In this document: positions 11,210 to 24,500 of the stretch, in pieces
Layout of the letters: each line of letters begins with the position of its first letter
Numbering within the stretch: the stretch's first letter is position 1
NCBI GenBank assembly: GCA_037043015.1
Contig: CM073323.1
Span: 8,308,001-8,372,000 of the forward strand
DNA length: 64,000 nt
Reading direction: 5' to 3'
Source of the DNA: Bryum argenteum
Lineage: Eukaryota; Streptophyta; Bryopsida; Bryales; Bryaceae
Translations under genes and position numbers: made by a program
The notes under the pieces: model-generated
What the model was told of the DNA's origin: nothing
The model's input: only the letters and a program-made list of their open reading frames with translations
The model's database searches: none

Positions 11210-13557
11210 TTATCTGATGCGGTCTTGTAAATCTGCAATAAAACTTGAAGCGAAGGTGCCCAACTTCGTCGCAGTGTCACCCGCCATGTTCTTCAATGTT
11301 GAAATATCCTGTGACGCCTGGACAATCATAGCATCGCTTAGCCCACCGAGGTCTTTCAAAGCCCCAATTGTAAAACTTAATGACAGCCGAGGTTTCCTAG
11401 AAACTGGTGACTCATCATAATAGTCTCTTCCAAGCATTGTGTGTGGAGGTGACATTATTTGAACGAACATGTAGGCGCATCTTAATGTTAAAGTTCTAAT
11501 TAAGAAAGCAGTTCTAGTTAGAAAATCAACCCTTTCAGGCATTCAACCAGAGCTACACCTGATACTCATGACATTAAGAAAGCATAGCTTCATGTAATGA
11601 CATGATTTGAGAACTTACCTGGAATGTGAACTTAGACATGAGCTCACTTGCCGTCGCATCGAGAGAAGAACTACCAGGTGAACCACCTTCTTCACGGTCA
11701 AAGTAAGCAGCACTTGATATAGCTGACGAGTTCTACAATAGGCAGTACCCACCACTTCTGATTTAGTCTTTATAGCCCACATAATTGGGGATCATCTAAA
11801 TGCAGAGTCGATATTGTACAGAAATGCCAACTTACAGCGAATTTCTCTAAACGTCCGGCATTTAGCGCGTCGTTAGCTTTCTGGTCGCCAAAATATTGTG
11901 CAGACGATATAGATTTCGCATTGGCAAATTTCTTCTGTGCCTCATGGGTCTCTTCGGGCTGCAGTCAAGAGACTTTCTTCATGAGAAAACGTACATGCAA
12001 AAGATGAAGCACAGCTAGTAGCTACACAGTTCCTGGAAGAGAGACTGGCTTACCGGTGCCTTAGAACGTCCACTGCCGTAAGAGGATTTGACAGGGGCTC
12101 CCCCAAAGTCTGAGAAAAAATCTCTAGTTGAAGATGGTGCGGCGACATGGCTAGAGCTGGAGTTTTCCTGATCAGCGGCGTTGCTTGACGGTATATCATC
12201 CATGTACAGAAAGCGGGAAGATTTAGGAGCCGATTGTATCGTGTCTCCAGCCGCAGGAGCCGGGGCCGCAGGTTCAGGCTGTACCTCAGCTGGCTTTTGA
12301 TCATAAAGATCTTCACTAGGCTGCACAGAAAACAGGAGACCATCAAAACACATATGAACAGAACCTGCAAATGGACTTACATATAGTCATGTCATTATTT
12401 CACGTCGCTGTTTTCAACGTTGCGTACCTTTGTAGTCAGTTTCCTTACACCCAGGCCACCAGATTTGACTGCACCGACTTTCTTCGCACCGAGTGACGAA
12501 GTTGGCTTCCTCGTTATGCTGCTTGGTCGAGCACTAGGCGTGGACAACACAGGGACAGGCCTAGGCGCAGGAGTGGGAGCAGGCGCAGGAAGCGCTTTCA
12601 CTTCAACCTCTTCAGCGAAAAAGTCCTTCTCCTGTGAAGCCTCATTGGCAACTTTCGGAGAGACAACGCTTGTCGCGGCATGCATACTCTTCGCCACTTC
12701 CTTGGCGAGAAGCTGGCGGTACAGATCAGCTGCCCTTGAGGTATACTTGGCCTCAATTCGGCCTCCATCAGTCCACCCATGCTGCTTGAAGAACGTATGT
12801 GCTCGACCGTTGCCTCCCAAGCTCATCAACTTCAATTGATCTTGATTCCAGCTATCCAAAGTAGTTGACCTGCGTAATCCGAACTGAAAGGTCAGCACAA
12901 ATCCAACAATCATAGAACTCAGGCTGGAATATGAGAATGAAGCTTCACCAACAACTATAAAGTCAATAACTACAATATAAAGTGTTTCTTTGATGATATC
13001 CCTGCCAAAGTATCACCTGACAAAGCTGATGTGAACACCGAGACTGCGATGTAAAGCTGAGCAGTCCAGGCATATAAATACTCCATATGTCACAGACGCC
13101 CAGGTAGGGTTCTTCGTATTGCAGTCGAAGCACATCTGCATCCAAAATTCTCTCATCAACATCATTCAGAACCCTCCACTGAAAATCTACGAAAAGTACG
13201 TATTACCTCACTTTTATCGCCTCGTGAACAACTCAAAAACGCAATGTGGCCATAAAAAGTCAGTGATCAGTCCAATTGAACCCTGGAGAGCTGTTTCGAA
13301 GACAAATAAAATTCGTTCACAGCCATTGCAGCTTGTTCACAACCCTACTCACTTATCTCCTTAGGGTTTGGTCCCTCTTCAGCTACAGCGGAAGAAAACC
13401 TACCCGATGAATCGTGAAATGTCCAAAAGTGCCGTCCAAGTACACAGTCGATGAAATCTAAGAATGTGCGCCAAGAACCAAAGCGTACCTTGTTTTCTGA
13501 CTTGACCTTCATTTTTCGAAACAACAAATCGCGATCCAGAGCGTCATCGAACGCCAT
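11210..13557 (-). CDS. ADP-ribosylation factor GTPase-activating protein, AGD8/9/10 (ArfGAP2/3) type
   Basis: Seven exons on the minus strand (13489-13557, 13017-13135, 12428-12869, 12054-12320, 11836-11958, 11619-11732, 11210-11317) sum to 1242 bases, 413 residues. The protein stimulates GTP hydrolysis on Arf1 during COPI coat release at the Golgi. The ArfGAP zinc finger spans exons 1-3: [15 protein letters not shown] gives the C-x2-C-x16-C-x2-C pattern, followed by [13 protein letters not shown] with the catalytic Arg. A Pro/Ala-rich linker follows, then the ArfGAP2/3-specific motifs [11 protein letters not shown] and AISSAAYF, and the C-terminal [19 protein letters not shown] stretch typical of plant AGD8-10. 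Length matches the family (about 400-415). An in-frame ATG 24 bases upstream (13581) would add eight residues; I prefer the inner ATG by homology. Confidence 0.92.
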
Positions 13558-13581
13558 AGCGACGGGCACAGTCGAATTCAA

Positions 13582-15090
13582 TCAGATCCGGTGATATTGA
13601 CCTAGTCTCCTGCCCTAATCCGCACAAACCCTCGCCGGAGCGCTACCAGCAGTCGATTCCACAACTCTGCAATGCAAAAACAAAAAGCGACCACACCTTT
13701 TTTGAGCGAAAAAGGTGTTTGACCTCTCAAAGCGCAACACTCCAAACGAAGAATAAAAGCTCTCGGGCTTCAATAAGAGCTGTAGCAACGGGGGAGAATC
13801 GACGAATATTCTTTCACATGATGGAAATATTCACTACGTAGCCTACGATCGGTAAGGAAACCTGGAGAAAGACGGAAGCGCCAAGAGACGAGATCGATCA
13901 CAAGAACCTCGCGACGAAGCGAGGGCTCGTCTGCACCGACACTGAAGAACGTGTATAAGAACGTGTATAGAAAGTGAAAATGAATGGACGACGAGGCTCA
14001 CAAATAGCACCGTTCACACGAGCATCAACTTCAAATCATGGTTCCAAGGAGCCACTCTTATCCCTAAATCCATCCCAAAGTAGGGTTATACTTTCTTGCC
14101 CCCTAAAATTCTAATAAATTTACCCACTATATGTCAAAATCAAAATGAATGTGGAAGGTCTTTGAAAATTAATAACAAAAAATAAATTACATTCTTTGAT
14201 TGAGCGATGAGTATGGGTAGTTGAAGATACATTTTCCCGTAGAGTCAGACAAAAAGGACAATAAGTGTCTCACCGGTACCTCAAAGTGATGCTACGGACA
14301 GTCAAAAAGATTTCTAAATAAAAATCACCAAAAGTCAAATAACAAAATTAACCAACTACATTCAAATTTGAGTAATCAAGTAGAAATCACTAAAAGGCAT
14401 TAAGTTATGACTTCGCCATTAAATAAGCACCAAATACCTCCAAGTGATGCTTCACACATATAACAAGATTCCTAAATAAAATAACCAAAAGCCAATAACA
14501 AAAGTAACCAACTACATTTAAACTTGATGTAGTCAGAGAGGGATTAAGGTGCTAAGTTTTGACTTTGCCATCACAAAAGAAATTACGAATATTTAAAACT
14601 ATGATTCAAAGCAAAGACTGCTAGGGAGGATTAGAAATTCCAAAGTGTAAGACCTTGTTGGAAACTATAAAATCATATTGTATATTGTGCCAAAAAAATC
14701 CAACAATATGAATCTTGAGATATATTTTTCAAGAGTGTATATGATTTGTGAATAAATTTTATTTGATCTTAGGACATAATGACATTGAGGGGGCCATATT
14801 TTTTATATGTCACCAAAAAAAAACCACTCTATCAAACAAGTATACCACTTCTTTAAAAATTTGGAACAATTGAAATTTGTAGCAAGGCTCCCGGGTCCCA
14901 AATAAACTAAACATCAACCTAAAAATCAAATTGCACATGTTTATCAACTCAATCTATATGGTTATGAATGCATCTTAATTTGGATAATTAAATATTCAAA
15001 CATTGTTCTCTAAACTCTTTCTTTAGTGACAAAAGGATGGCATCTTCCAAAATACAAAATTCTTGTGAGAACTTCCAATCCCATTATATT
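13582..15090. other. ArfGAP 5' flank, then AT-rich intergenic DNA
   Basis: 13.58-14.05 kb is less AT-rich and should hold the ArfGAP promoter and 5' UTR. From 14.1 kb the DNA is about 70% A+T. A weak direct repeat of about 200 bp is visible around 14.28-14.57 kb (blocks CCTCAAAGTGATGCT and CCTCCAAGTGATGCT, each followed by a CATTYAAACTTGA-like block). No gene recognised. Confidence 0.45.
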
Positions 15091-15092
15091 AT

Positions 15093-15902
15093 ACTAGTAT
15101 GTCCCCGTGGCGTTGCCACACTCATACAAATAATTTCCAGTATTTATGGGCCATAAATACTTCAAAATTCAATATCTCATAATTCGTCGACCCATTTTGC
15201 AATTCGATTGTTTTCCACAACTCTAAAAAAGAACCTCCTTCCAATGACACCGCATGCGGCCCGATCCGAGGGGCACTGCCCGAGAACATTATGTCACATC
15301 AAAAACAAAACAAATAAACTACATGCTTTAAAGAATAGAAGAAATCTCATATAGAAAAATACAAATAAAATACGTGCTTTAAATAATAAAAGATATCACA
15401 TCCAGAACAAAATAAATATACTGTTTGTTTTAAACAATAGATGTTGTAGCTCCAAACGATGTGATTCTTATGTCGTTGGGTTCTCTTGTTTTTTCTTCTA
15501 GATTTAAACTTAGGTCATATTCGTAACTTAGGATGATTTTGGGGCCGCAATTACTTGAAAATTTAATATCCCAAGAATCCGTTGACTTGTTTCGCAATCC
15601 AATTGTTTTTTACATTCCTACAATAAAATCAACTTCCAACGACACCTCATGTGCCCCAATGCAATCGGCGATTCCCGAGATCATAGTTTCACTCACTAAA
15701 CAAAACCAAACAAAACAAACTACCTACCTTAAATAGTAGACTATATTTCTAGCAATACCACATATACAACGATGTGCTTTAGTTATTGTTTTCATAACTA
15801 TGAGATAATGCTTAAGCCTCCAACAATCTTATTGTATAACCAACTCGAACTCCTCAGGAAGAGTACAAATGAACCATATATCTTGTAACGGGGACATATT
15901 AT
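15093..15902. mobile_element. Candidate TIR element containing two copies of repeat family X
   Basis: Left edge CTAGTATGTCCCCGTGGCG and, reverse-complemented, right edge ATAATATGTCCCCGTTAC share a TATGTCCCCGT inverted repeat of about 12 bp, spanning roughly 0.8 kb. Inside are two direct, diverged copies of repeat family X (about 15130-15330 and 15535-15760). No transposase and no clear target duplication were found, so superfamily is open. Confidence 0.4.
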
Positions 15903-15985
15903 TGTTATAGAAAAAAAATTGTAATGTGCATAAATGACTTAAGAATCAAGTATGAAAAATAAAATTATTAAGAAAATCTACAGTA

Positions 15986-16235
15986 GATAGAAAGATCCCT
16001 TTCGCCTTGAATGAAGTGTCTGTTCATAATTCTAATATCTCGATGGCCACTGGATAAGGGGCAATTGGAACAATACTACTTCCCCCTTTCGAGGGTGACA
16101 CTATAACTACGCTAGTTTCTAGTTGTTTATTAGTGCCTTGAAGATACATGACATAGTATCCCCAAAGGGCTTTGAGGTACCAGAGAACAAGGTCCAAGGA
16201 CCTCACCTTAATTGGGTGGACTATGGTGGTTCCAG
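15986..16235 (-). mobile_element. 5'-truncated tRNA-derived SINE copy
   Basis: About 250 bp matching the body and tail of the full-length SINE at 44672-45032 but lacking its tRNA-like head. The element is on the minus strand: the TCTA-type tail is at the low coordinate and the truncation point at about 16235. A 7-bp direct repeat TACAGTA flanks it (15979-15985 and 16236-16242). Truncation at the 5' side with a target duplication is what LINE-type reverse transcription produces. Confidence 0.65.
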
Positions 16236-16242
16236 TACAGTA

Positions 16243-17116
16243 ATAATGACTTCAATGGACTCAAAAATTAATATATTAGAAATAGTGCAGTTGCAAAATA
16301 GGGTGGCTTACACTATTGGTACAGTGAGTAGTTGTAAATATCTAAACATGTGGATACGGAAAATAGAGTGAATGCGATGAAGTAGGGCTGACATGGCATC
16401 TCCAGGGTTCTCTCTCTTCCAAGACTAGCTCCCCCAATTCCCAAAGGCACCCAGCAAGTTGCAAATTGAATCCCTTCTCCTTCGTCTCCCTAATAAATCC
16501 CCCAACGTATATGGAGACCTAGCTTGTGTAACACAGCTCTCCAGCGCCATCGCCATCGCCATCCCTTGTCTCTGCAACAAGCTTTTCCTGCTTCCCCTCT
16601 CAGAGTAAGCTTCCATCCCAAGCTTCCATCCTTTACTATTATTGTACGGGAATTGTTAATTTTGGTGAGAAACTCCATCCCGCACTTAGGGTTTGCAAAT
16701 TTTGTTGCTCGAAGGGAGCAATTGAGCTTGTTTTGCTGCTCCTGATTGGAGGTGAGCGAGAGATATTTGGAATTGACATTGATGAATTGAGCTTGATTTT
16801 TGGAGGGGAAGGAGAGGTATTGCTTTTTGGTTCAGGTGTGCTGGTTTGGTTTATAGTATGGAACCTCGATTTCGTAGGAGTGTGTAGGATCTCGGGATTT
16901 AGGTCTGTGGTAGGTATGCCGTGGTAGGTGCTGTTTTATTGTGTAGGTTTGAGAAAGTTCGACTTTGGTGAACGTGACCTTTTGAGTTTCATTTCGGGAT
17001 TTTGATGAATTTTTGCGTACGATGCTTTTGAGAGCTGGGTGGTTGTGATGCGCAGAGTGGATTTTTGTATCTGTTCTTGAGATTTTGTCTTGTTTTGTTG
17101 TGCGCAGGCGTTCGGT
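16243..17116 (+). promoter_or_regulatory. Promoter and 5' UTR (with intron) of the HAPSTR1-like gene
   Basis: Composition becomes less AT-rich from 16.39 kb. A CGCCATCGCCATCGCCATC microrepeat is present near 16545. A splice acceptor TGTGCGCAG ends at 17107, ten bases before the start codon, implying a 5'-UTR intron whose donor lies somewhere in 16.6-17.0 kb. Exact transcription start not determinable. Confidence 0.45.
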
Positions 17117-18210
17117 ATGGCGAAAAAGAGGAAGTCTGAGAATGCAGCTCTCAATGAGGTGGAGAAGACTCTGTATAATTCGTTCAGCACTGCTGCAAAT
17201 TCTATCTCGCAGCTTTACACGCACGCTCAAAACCAGCAGAAGATCGCCTTCCAAGCAGGCGAGAGACATGGAGTGGTAAGCACTGGTCCGAGTTGAAATT
17301 GTTACTTATCATCTGGTAGGGTTTGGTTTCCTACCGTGCGATTCTCTGATTAAGCTCAGGACCCCATCGTAAATATTTGGATGACACTCCTCTGCATCCT
17401 CCAGAGGTCGCTATCATGGTAAGATTAGTGTCGTTGGACTCGGCAGCTACATGGAGACATGAAACTCGTTGTCTTGTTTCTGCTTTCAGTAATTGCTCAT
17501 GTCCCGAACAATGTCTCGACAAATCCTATTCAAATAGATAGTTGAACAGAAACCTCCTCCGTTCGATGGATCTTCGTTACGGCACCATTTTGCCTTCCTT
17601 CTTTAGCATGAATATAGTAGTGTATATAGGAGTCCTCGGTTTTGATATTTTCTTACTGGCCTTTAAGTTATTGAGTTCCGTTAAGATGATCAATGTTGGC
17701 AGCCTTATATATACTTTTTTGCGTTTGTTACAGGAGAAGCTGTACCACTGGTTGTTAAGGGAGCACCAAAATGGTTCCAACATCACCGTAGCACAAATCA
17801 TCCATAATCTCCAGGTAAGGTATCTGATCGTGTAAATCTGGCTTTTTCGACAGAACTGTTCTCAATTAAGATTTCTGAGCTATGTCTGCATCTTTTTGCA
17901 GAGCGAACTTGAGGGTGGCCACAGAGACGAAATGACGATGTCAACAGCTCAACAGAGGGCTGGCACTGTGGGAAGTTCAGGGCGAACAGTAGCAGCAATG
18001 TCGACGCCGACAGACCAGTCGAAAATATCAGTGTTCCAGAGTGCGTTGTCCAGCCCGAACAGGCGGTGTCTTCCTGCATTTGCAACGGCACCAGTCGGCC
18101 ACCAGCAGCACCAACATCAACATGTTCGCGATGGTGCCCATACATTCCACGAAAATGACTCCAGTATGGACATGCATGCGGACGGTGGTGCTGACGACTA
18201 TTACCGCTGA
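17117..18210 (+). CDS. HAPSTR1 / C16orf72-like protein (DUF4588 family)
   Basis: Exons 17117-17275, 17734-17814 and 17902-18210 give 549 bases, 182 residues. The first 80 residues hold the conserved helical core: EVEKTLYNSFSTAANSISQL, then QNQQKIAFQAGERHG and EKLYHWLLREHQNG. The tail is low-complexity with SALSSPNRR and the acidic end NDSSMDMHADGG..DYY, which plant members share. The animal relative HAPSTR1 binds the HUWE1 ubiquitin ligase and modulates stress responses in the nucleus. Plant members are often mislabelled 'holocarboxylase synthetase', for which no biotin-ligase domain exists here. Function in plants is inferred from the family only. All junctions are GT-AG and keep frame. Confidence 0.72.
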
Positions 18211-20061
18211 TATTCTTGGTATTGAACTTTGCTTACAAACAAAACATTGTTTCGCCATTTGTTGCATCGTCAAATGGACTCATTGTTGACATGCTGTACG
18301 TCAGGGGCACTGAAGCCAGGAGAATTGGAAGTAAGCATTGAGATTGTGAAGTGACAATGCGTATGGCCATTTTTTTTTGTTTTTTGTCAAGTCTAAGCCT
18401 TTCCTGGGAGATTTTTATCTAGCAGGTGGACATCAATGAGTTCCACAGAAACATATTGATCATTGATCATCTGGAGGGTAATTAGTAGAATACGTTCGTC
18501 TGTACAGGATTATGTTACACGATAAGGGAACCAAATTGGGTTTCGGTGAAGTGCCAGTTCGGCTTCCACCCACTTGTAATCATCTGCTCTCACATGTCTG
18601 ATGCTTATTGTTTTGTATCATTCAGATACTAGAGACTTTTCAGCTGCCATGTGACTTCTTAAAGTCGATCTCATTTGGCCCTCTGTAATGACGCTCTTTG
18701 GAGATGCACGTTTTCTGCAAATTCTCAGAATTTATCACTTCGTAGATCGTGTGTTTAAGTGATAGTTGGTGTGGATCGAAAGAGTCACGATTCAACTGTG
18801 CATGGTGTATGCTTTGTGCGAGTTCCAGACGTCAAAAAGATCCAGTTTTTTGTTTACTTTGGAATGACTTCTTGTAGTGTCAATCTGTTGATTGAGTTTT
18901 TTGATCAAGAATTTCTTTTTCTCTATTGTTTTGTGTTTTGAATGTACGCTCCTGAATTAGGATCACAGTGCGACTAGCATTGTTATCTATCAAAATTTTA
19001 TCAACTTAACTGCATCGACTATTATTCTCCTAGCCAATCATTGAGAGTGATTGCTTCTTGAGAATGGAAGAAGGTCACGTACTGACTGGTATATTTGGTA
19101 TTTCAAAATTGTGATCCTTCACTCTTTGCTTGCATCTTGAGAATGTGAATGGATCACTTGCTGTACCGAAGAATTTCAAAACTGGAAGAACTGCTGAAAA
19201 TAAGTATTACCCAAATTCATCGAAGTATGTTCACATACAGAAATAGTTGGAGTTAGGTGTTTTCAAATCAAGTGTATAGAGTAGTCAAAATAATGAGACT
19301 AGGTGTGAGTGCTATCACTGCGTTGAAGGTTTTATCTTGAATTTTGACCGTATTTTTCTCTAAAAAAAAACTGTGACAATCTTTAAGTGACAAGTTGATG
19401 ATCATAAAATCCTATCGGTTCTGAGGTGGTAGAGCGTAGGATATTTAGGTATTTATCTGGTGTGCCTTCGTACATAAAGGGATAAATTATAATTCAAACC
19501 AAACTATAATTAGAAAGATACTCAAAATACGAGAGGTTAAGACCAACTATACATTCACTTTATCTTAGATTTAAGTCTTTACTCTTATTTTTTTGATGTT
19601 CACGTAGAATACAAACCCACATGATTTTTTATAATGTGGTTGATTATAAACATCACAATGTATTTGACTCATGTGTACTTGTGCGGATTCATCATTCAAG
19701 TTTGTGCGAATTGGAACTAACTCACATTTATTTTTTTCTCGTCCTTACTGTTCTTAGCCACCAATAGGCTGAAAGTATAACAGTGTTTGTTCCTGCAATT
19801 CCGTGCGTGCAATTTTTTTGCATTACTTTGTTGTAGGGTAGGCTGAGCCGAAAAGAACTATGGTTAGGCTTTATCATCTCATGCTAAAGGATTGATGTCA
19901 CAAGTGGTGAGTTAGTATATTGAACGTCATTATGTTTGTATAAATTCACTACTTGCTTAAAATCTCACAACTTTCGGTCCGGTGCAATTATTTCCGTCCT
20001 CCCTTTGAAAAACGCATATCATAATATTCAACGTTCATGCAGTTGTACGAGCATGATCAAA
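18211..20061. other. 3' UTR and AT-rich intergenic DNA
   Basis: The first 400-700 bp is probably the 3' UTR of the HAPSTR1-like gene. Beyond that no gene, repeat or structural RNA recognised. Confidence 0.5.
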
Positions 20062-20217
20062 CAATAACTCTAACGGGGCTAGTGGAGATGCTTGCTTGGC
20101 TAGTTGTTTGGGTGTATTTTGTGTTGATAGCTCCATGAACAATAATTCTGACGGGGCTAGTGGAGATGCTTGCATGGTGAGTTGTTTGGGTGTATTTTGT
20201 ATCGGTGGTGGCCATCT
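20062..20217. repeat. 78-bp tandem duplication
   Basis: Two copies starting at 20062 and 20140, each with GGGGCTAGTGGAGATGCTTG and GTTGTTTGGGTGTATTTTGT. A few substitutions separate them. The reverse strand is open across both copies only because the unit length is a multiple of three. Confidence 0.85.
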
Positions 20218-21180
20218 TGGTGTTCTTCAATTTGGTGCTTCTTATTAAGACAATGCTCAATCAAGTGCCCATCGTCCCTACATGCAATTTCCCGTCCGCG
20301 CCCTTGATTAACCCGAGCTACTAGCAATCCAAATGAACTTGGCGACTATCCTCGACGACATGAGTTGCTTGCCCATGCTTGAGCAAAGCTAGAACGAATA
20401 CACTTCCTTCATTAAATTGTTATTCCATATGCATCAAGTACAATAGCTTAAAGTTTTGAATATATATAAACTTAAAAACTCATCTAACTCCGTTGATTCT
20501 AAAGATTATTTTGGATAGATGAAATTTCTCAAATAATATTGTATTGGTGATAAGATTTTGGTAGTCCTCCTGCACTTGTACGAAGAATATAGCGAGATTG
20601 ATGTATATTTTATATTGATTGTGTGATGAAGTTTCAAATCAAAATCTCAATCATCAAATACAGTTAAATTCTAATGGTAGATAAAGGAGATACAATTCCT
20701 CAATAAATATGTAATTATTCTCTTGGCTTCTTGCCTCTAATGTAAAGTGACCCTTCTTCAAAAGTAATCAAGCCCAATTCATAATTGGAACGGGCATATT
20801 CAAACACCCGTGCACTTGAGTGACTCAACCATAGACACTTCGAACGCTTTTTGTGTGATTGGATGAAAATCGTCGGGACCAGGCCGCACATTCATCCCAT
20901 ATTCAAATTGCTTGAAAAGGGACCATGTCGATTTCGCGTGGAATTGGGGCGTGCGCGTGTGAAACCGTCGTCGCCCCGTGCTGCCAAGCCAAGACAAGAG
21001 CTGCCCCCCTTCCTAAGGAGAAGAAGCGAAGAAAGGAAGACGAAGGGAGCCGAAGAAGACGAAGAAGGTTGGCCACCACGCTTGTTCGAACGGGGTTGCC
21101 GCAACGGCGGACTTGGGCCCGCCATAGCCAGCCAGACAGCCTCGCAACCCACTCCTCTCACCCACTCTCCCATACTCACT
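20218..21180. other. Intergenic; distal ARL1-like promoter region
   Basis: AT-rich to about 20.85 kb, then purine/GC-rich. No gene recognised; ORFs on both strands around 20.85-21.37 kb are compositional. Confidence 0.45.
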
Positions 21181-21598
21181 TACTCCCGCACTCCAATTTG
21201 CTCTTCCCTCCGCCTTACTTACATCCCAAACCCCTTTGCCACTCCAACACGTAAGCAATCATCTCGCGCTGCTCCTCCCCCCTCTTACCCTCACTGCTCG
21301 ATCCCTGCTTTGCGGGGATCGATCTCCTGCCATTTCCTCTTTCGAATATTTCCCGTCCGACCTATTCTCCTCTGATCTGTCAGTGGTGACAATGTGATAT
21401 AATCCACTCTGAGCAGGAGTTTAAGATTTGTTCGATTTCGTGTGCAGGTTGTGGCGATCTAGGTTGGAGCTTGGTTGCGGAATTTCGGGAAAGATGTTTT
21501 AGAGGATCTTTCTTTAGCTCGAGGAAGGACTCTATGAGAAAGGAATAGGCGGGATTCGGACAAGTTGAGGTGGTAGTAGTGTAAGTGAGTGTGACAGT
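21181..21598 (+). promoter_or_regulatory. 5' UTR region of the ARL1-like gene, pyrimidine-rich, probable leader intron
   Basis: CT-rich leader followed by a donor-like ACACGTAAGC at about 21252 and an acceptor-like GTGTGCAG at about 21448, suggesting a short 5'-UTR intron. Start codon follows at 21599. Confidence 0.4.
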
Positions 21599-24500
21599 AT
21601 GGCTGATACAGGGGGCCAGGAGGCTGGAACTGTAGTGTCGCGCCCTAATGCCGGCCGGCGAGATCCTTATGAAGTTCTTGGTTTGCCGCGTGATGCTACG
21701 GAGCAACAAATTAAGAGCACGTACAGAAAGCTGGCGTTGAAGTAAGTCGCCATTACTTTTTTTTTTTTTTTTTGATAGGTTTTGAAATAAGTTTCTTCAC
21801 AGCTTGCTTGCGGACGTGCTGAATTTTTCTTAACCTAATTTTGAAGTAAGTATGGTCAGATATGGTGCATCGGATGCATTTCATTCTTGACTAAGAGTAT
21901 CACTGCCGTGAGTATCACTCATCTCGGCCTTGAAAATGGTGAGATCTCATGTAGAATTTTGTGCACGAATTTATGGCAACCCTGGGCTCGCTGATTACAG
22001 TAGAATTCACTCATGTGAGCGAACCTGCGCAGGGTCAGAGTACTCATACGATCTAAACCTTTTTGTGTTGAATTTATAACGCTTTTTGTAGATTTCACAA
22101 GCCTAAATCACCTTACTGATTTAATTGATCTATGAACTTTGAGATATGTTGAGTTATGTCAAGTTCAGAGGCAAATGGTGATAAGATTGAGGGAAAACTT
22201 TAAGCAGTGGAAGGTCTCCAGCATATGCTAGCCTTGGTTTTCCTCCGGAACTGCGCCCTTATTCGATTACTGACATAGAATTGCGCACTTATCAGGTATC
22301 ACCCGGACAAGAATACGGGCAATCCAGAAGCTGCAGAGAAGTTCAAGGAAGTGGCATATTCATACGGCATTCTTTCCGATCCTGAGAAGCGAAGGCAGTA
22401 TGATGCTGCTGGGTTTGATGTATGCAACCCCTCGTGATCGCAGTGTGCAATGTAGCTAAAGGAACCTAAATGATGATTTTACATGGTTGTTTTCTGCTCA
22501 TCTTCAGTTCCCTCCTTATATATGTATAATAATGTGGATTCTTTATGCGCTTCTTGATCAGTGGAGATTGATTTTCACTAACCCGGAGGTGGCCTTGCAT
22601 GCTTTCAGGCTGTTGATTTAGAGGGGTTGGACATGGAGCTAGATCTTTCAAATCTTGGAACAGTGAACACAATGTTCGCAGCATTGTTCAGGTAGTGTAC
22701 TTCATTTATTTAAACTGGACAAATCTGCAGGCTTACTTTCAATTTGTGTATTTATAATCTGTGCTCTGACCCTTGGAGGTATCTGTTGCAGCAAGTTGGG
22801 TGTACCAATAAAAACAACAATCTCAGCTACTATTTTGGAAGAGGCACTCAATGGTACAGTAACTATAAGACCACTTCCCTTGGGACGACCTGTAAATGAC
22901 AAGGTAAGCAGGGTCTGTCGAAGTCTGTTGCATCGATTAATCTCCTTTTCTGTTGACTTCACCAAATATCTGTCTTGTCTTGTGGTGGTTTTCTTGAGCA
23001 GAATGTTTTGGTTGTTTAGATTCTGAGTAAGGATACATGAATTATCGCAGCGGAGCTTTGAACTTGCGGTCATTTTTTCTGTGTTCAGGTTGAGAAGCAG
23101 GGGGCACATTTTTTTGGTATTACAATCTCTGAAACCCAAGCAGAAGCAGGTGTCGTGATACGAGTGGTGTCACCTGTACAGAGCAAGTTCAAAGTATGTA
23201 CCTTACAGAGCTCATGGAACTCCTGGTCTCCAGTTGATGGTTTTCTTAGAAAATTTGTAAGACATGCAGCTCTTTTCTAATTTGGACGGATAAGCACGTA
23301 TCACAATCAAAGGATCGCGTTACCATCAGCTAGGTTTCAACTATTGTCGCATGAATGTTGAATGAAAGTAGCAATTGATTTGGGCTTATTGAACTGTGCA
23401 GTTGCTGTATTTTGAGCAAGAAGAAAATGGTGGACTAGGCTTGGCGCTGCAGGTATTGATGATGCAATGTTAGCGCATGAGCACCTGTTTGTGGTGCTGT
23501 ATATTTGAGCATCATTGTAAATTCCATTTCATGCATTCACCACTTTGATCATCTTGAGATCTGCTCCATTGGATTGGAATATATCATGTTCAGCATCCTC
23601 TATTCGGTTCACAATTGTAGCGTTTTAACAGTTAACGTATTGAACATTTAGTGGCGGTAACAGTTCATAAATTGTCCTGATCGTTTGTTTCAAATTGACA
23701 TGTACAGGAAGATAGCGTCAAGACAGGAAAGGTTACGTCTGCCGGCATGTATTTCTTACATTTCCAAGTATATCGATTAGACCCGACATTCAATGCGGTG
23801 AGAATACATATCTCTTGGAATGCCCTTGGTTGTCGATAGAGCTTGAATCATGGTCGAGTCGTTTGTTTTTTTCAAAGTCATTGTTCAGCTAAGAACTGGA
23901 TCGTAAAAATTTACGCTTGTCGAGCATTTGACCTGTTCGTAGACTTTTTAAAGACTTTTTGTTGGTTTCATTCCGTCTTCTTTACAGTTCGAAGATTTTT
24001 TTAACGGTGTTGTTGATTAATCTTTTCTTCTCCTCCGGTTATGTAGAGTGTCTTAGGTTTCTGTACTTCCACACCATTTTAATTACTAGAAACCATCGTC
24101 CACCCTGCTATTGTATCGGGATCGCACGCTAAATCTTGAGGATATCAATCCGCAGATGCAATTTATCTTAAACTTCTTCGTTAAGGTGAAAGAATATATT
24201 ATAAACTTCTTCGGAGAGGTAAAGTCACCTGAAACGGTGACTTTTGCTACTATGCCTATCTCCTATTCCCAAAATTAACAATTATTTGAAACTCCTTGTA
24301 GGCAAGTACGGGAGCATTCCAACGTCTCAAAGAATGTCTTGCTTGAATATATTTATGCAATAGTTATCAAATACTGTATACGAAAGTTATTAAGAGTAAA
24401 ACTCTCATTTGAGAACACTCCGAGTTTCTCATCTACGGTAGCAGTAGATGTTCTGGATCCATCATCTACTACTGAACCAATTTAGGCGTCTCTACCGTAA

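Noticed and set aside
18028-18273. Cys-rich minus-strand ORF opposite the HAPSTR1-like last exon
   Set aside because: Shadow of the supported sense exon; Cys arise from ACA/GCA codons on the other strand.
20851-21375. 174-codon ORF on + and overlapping ORFs on - upstream of ARL1
   Set aside because: Mutually overlapping, Pro/Ser/Arg-rich, lying in a pyrimidine-rich leader; no domain.
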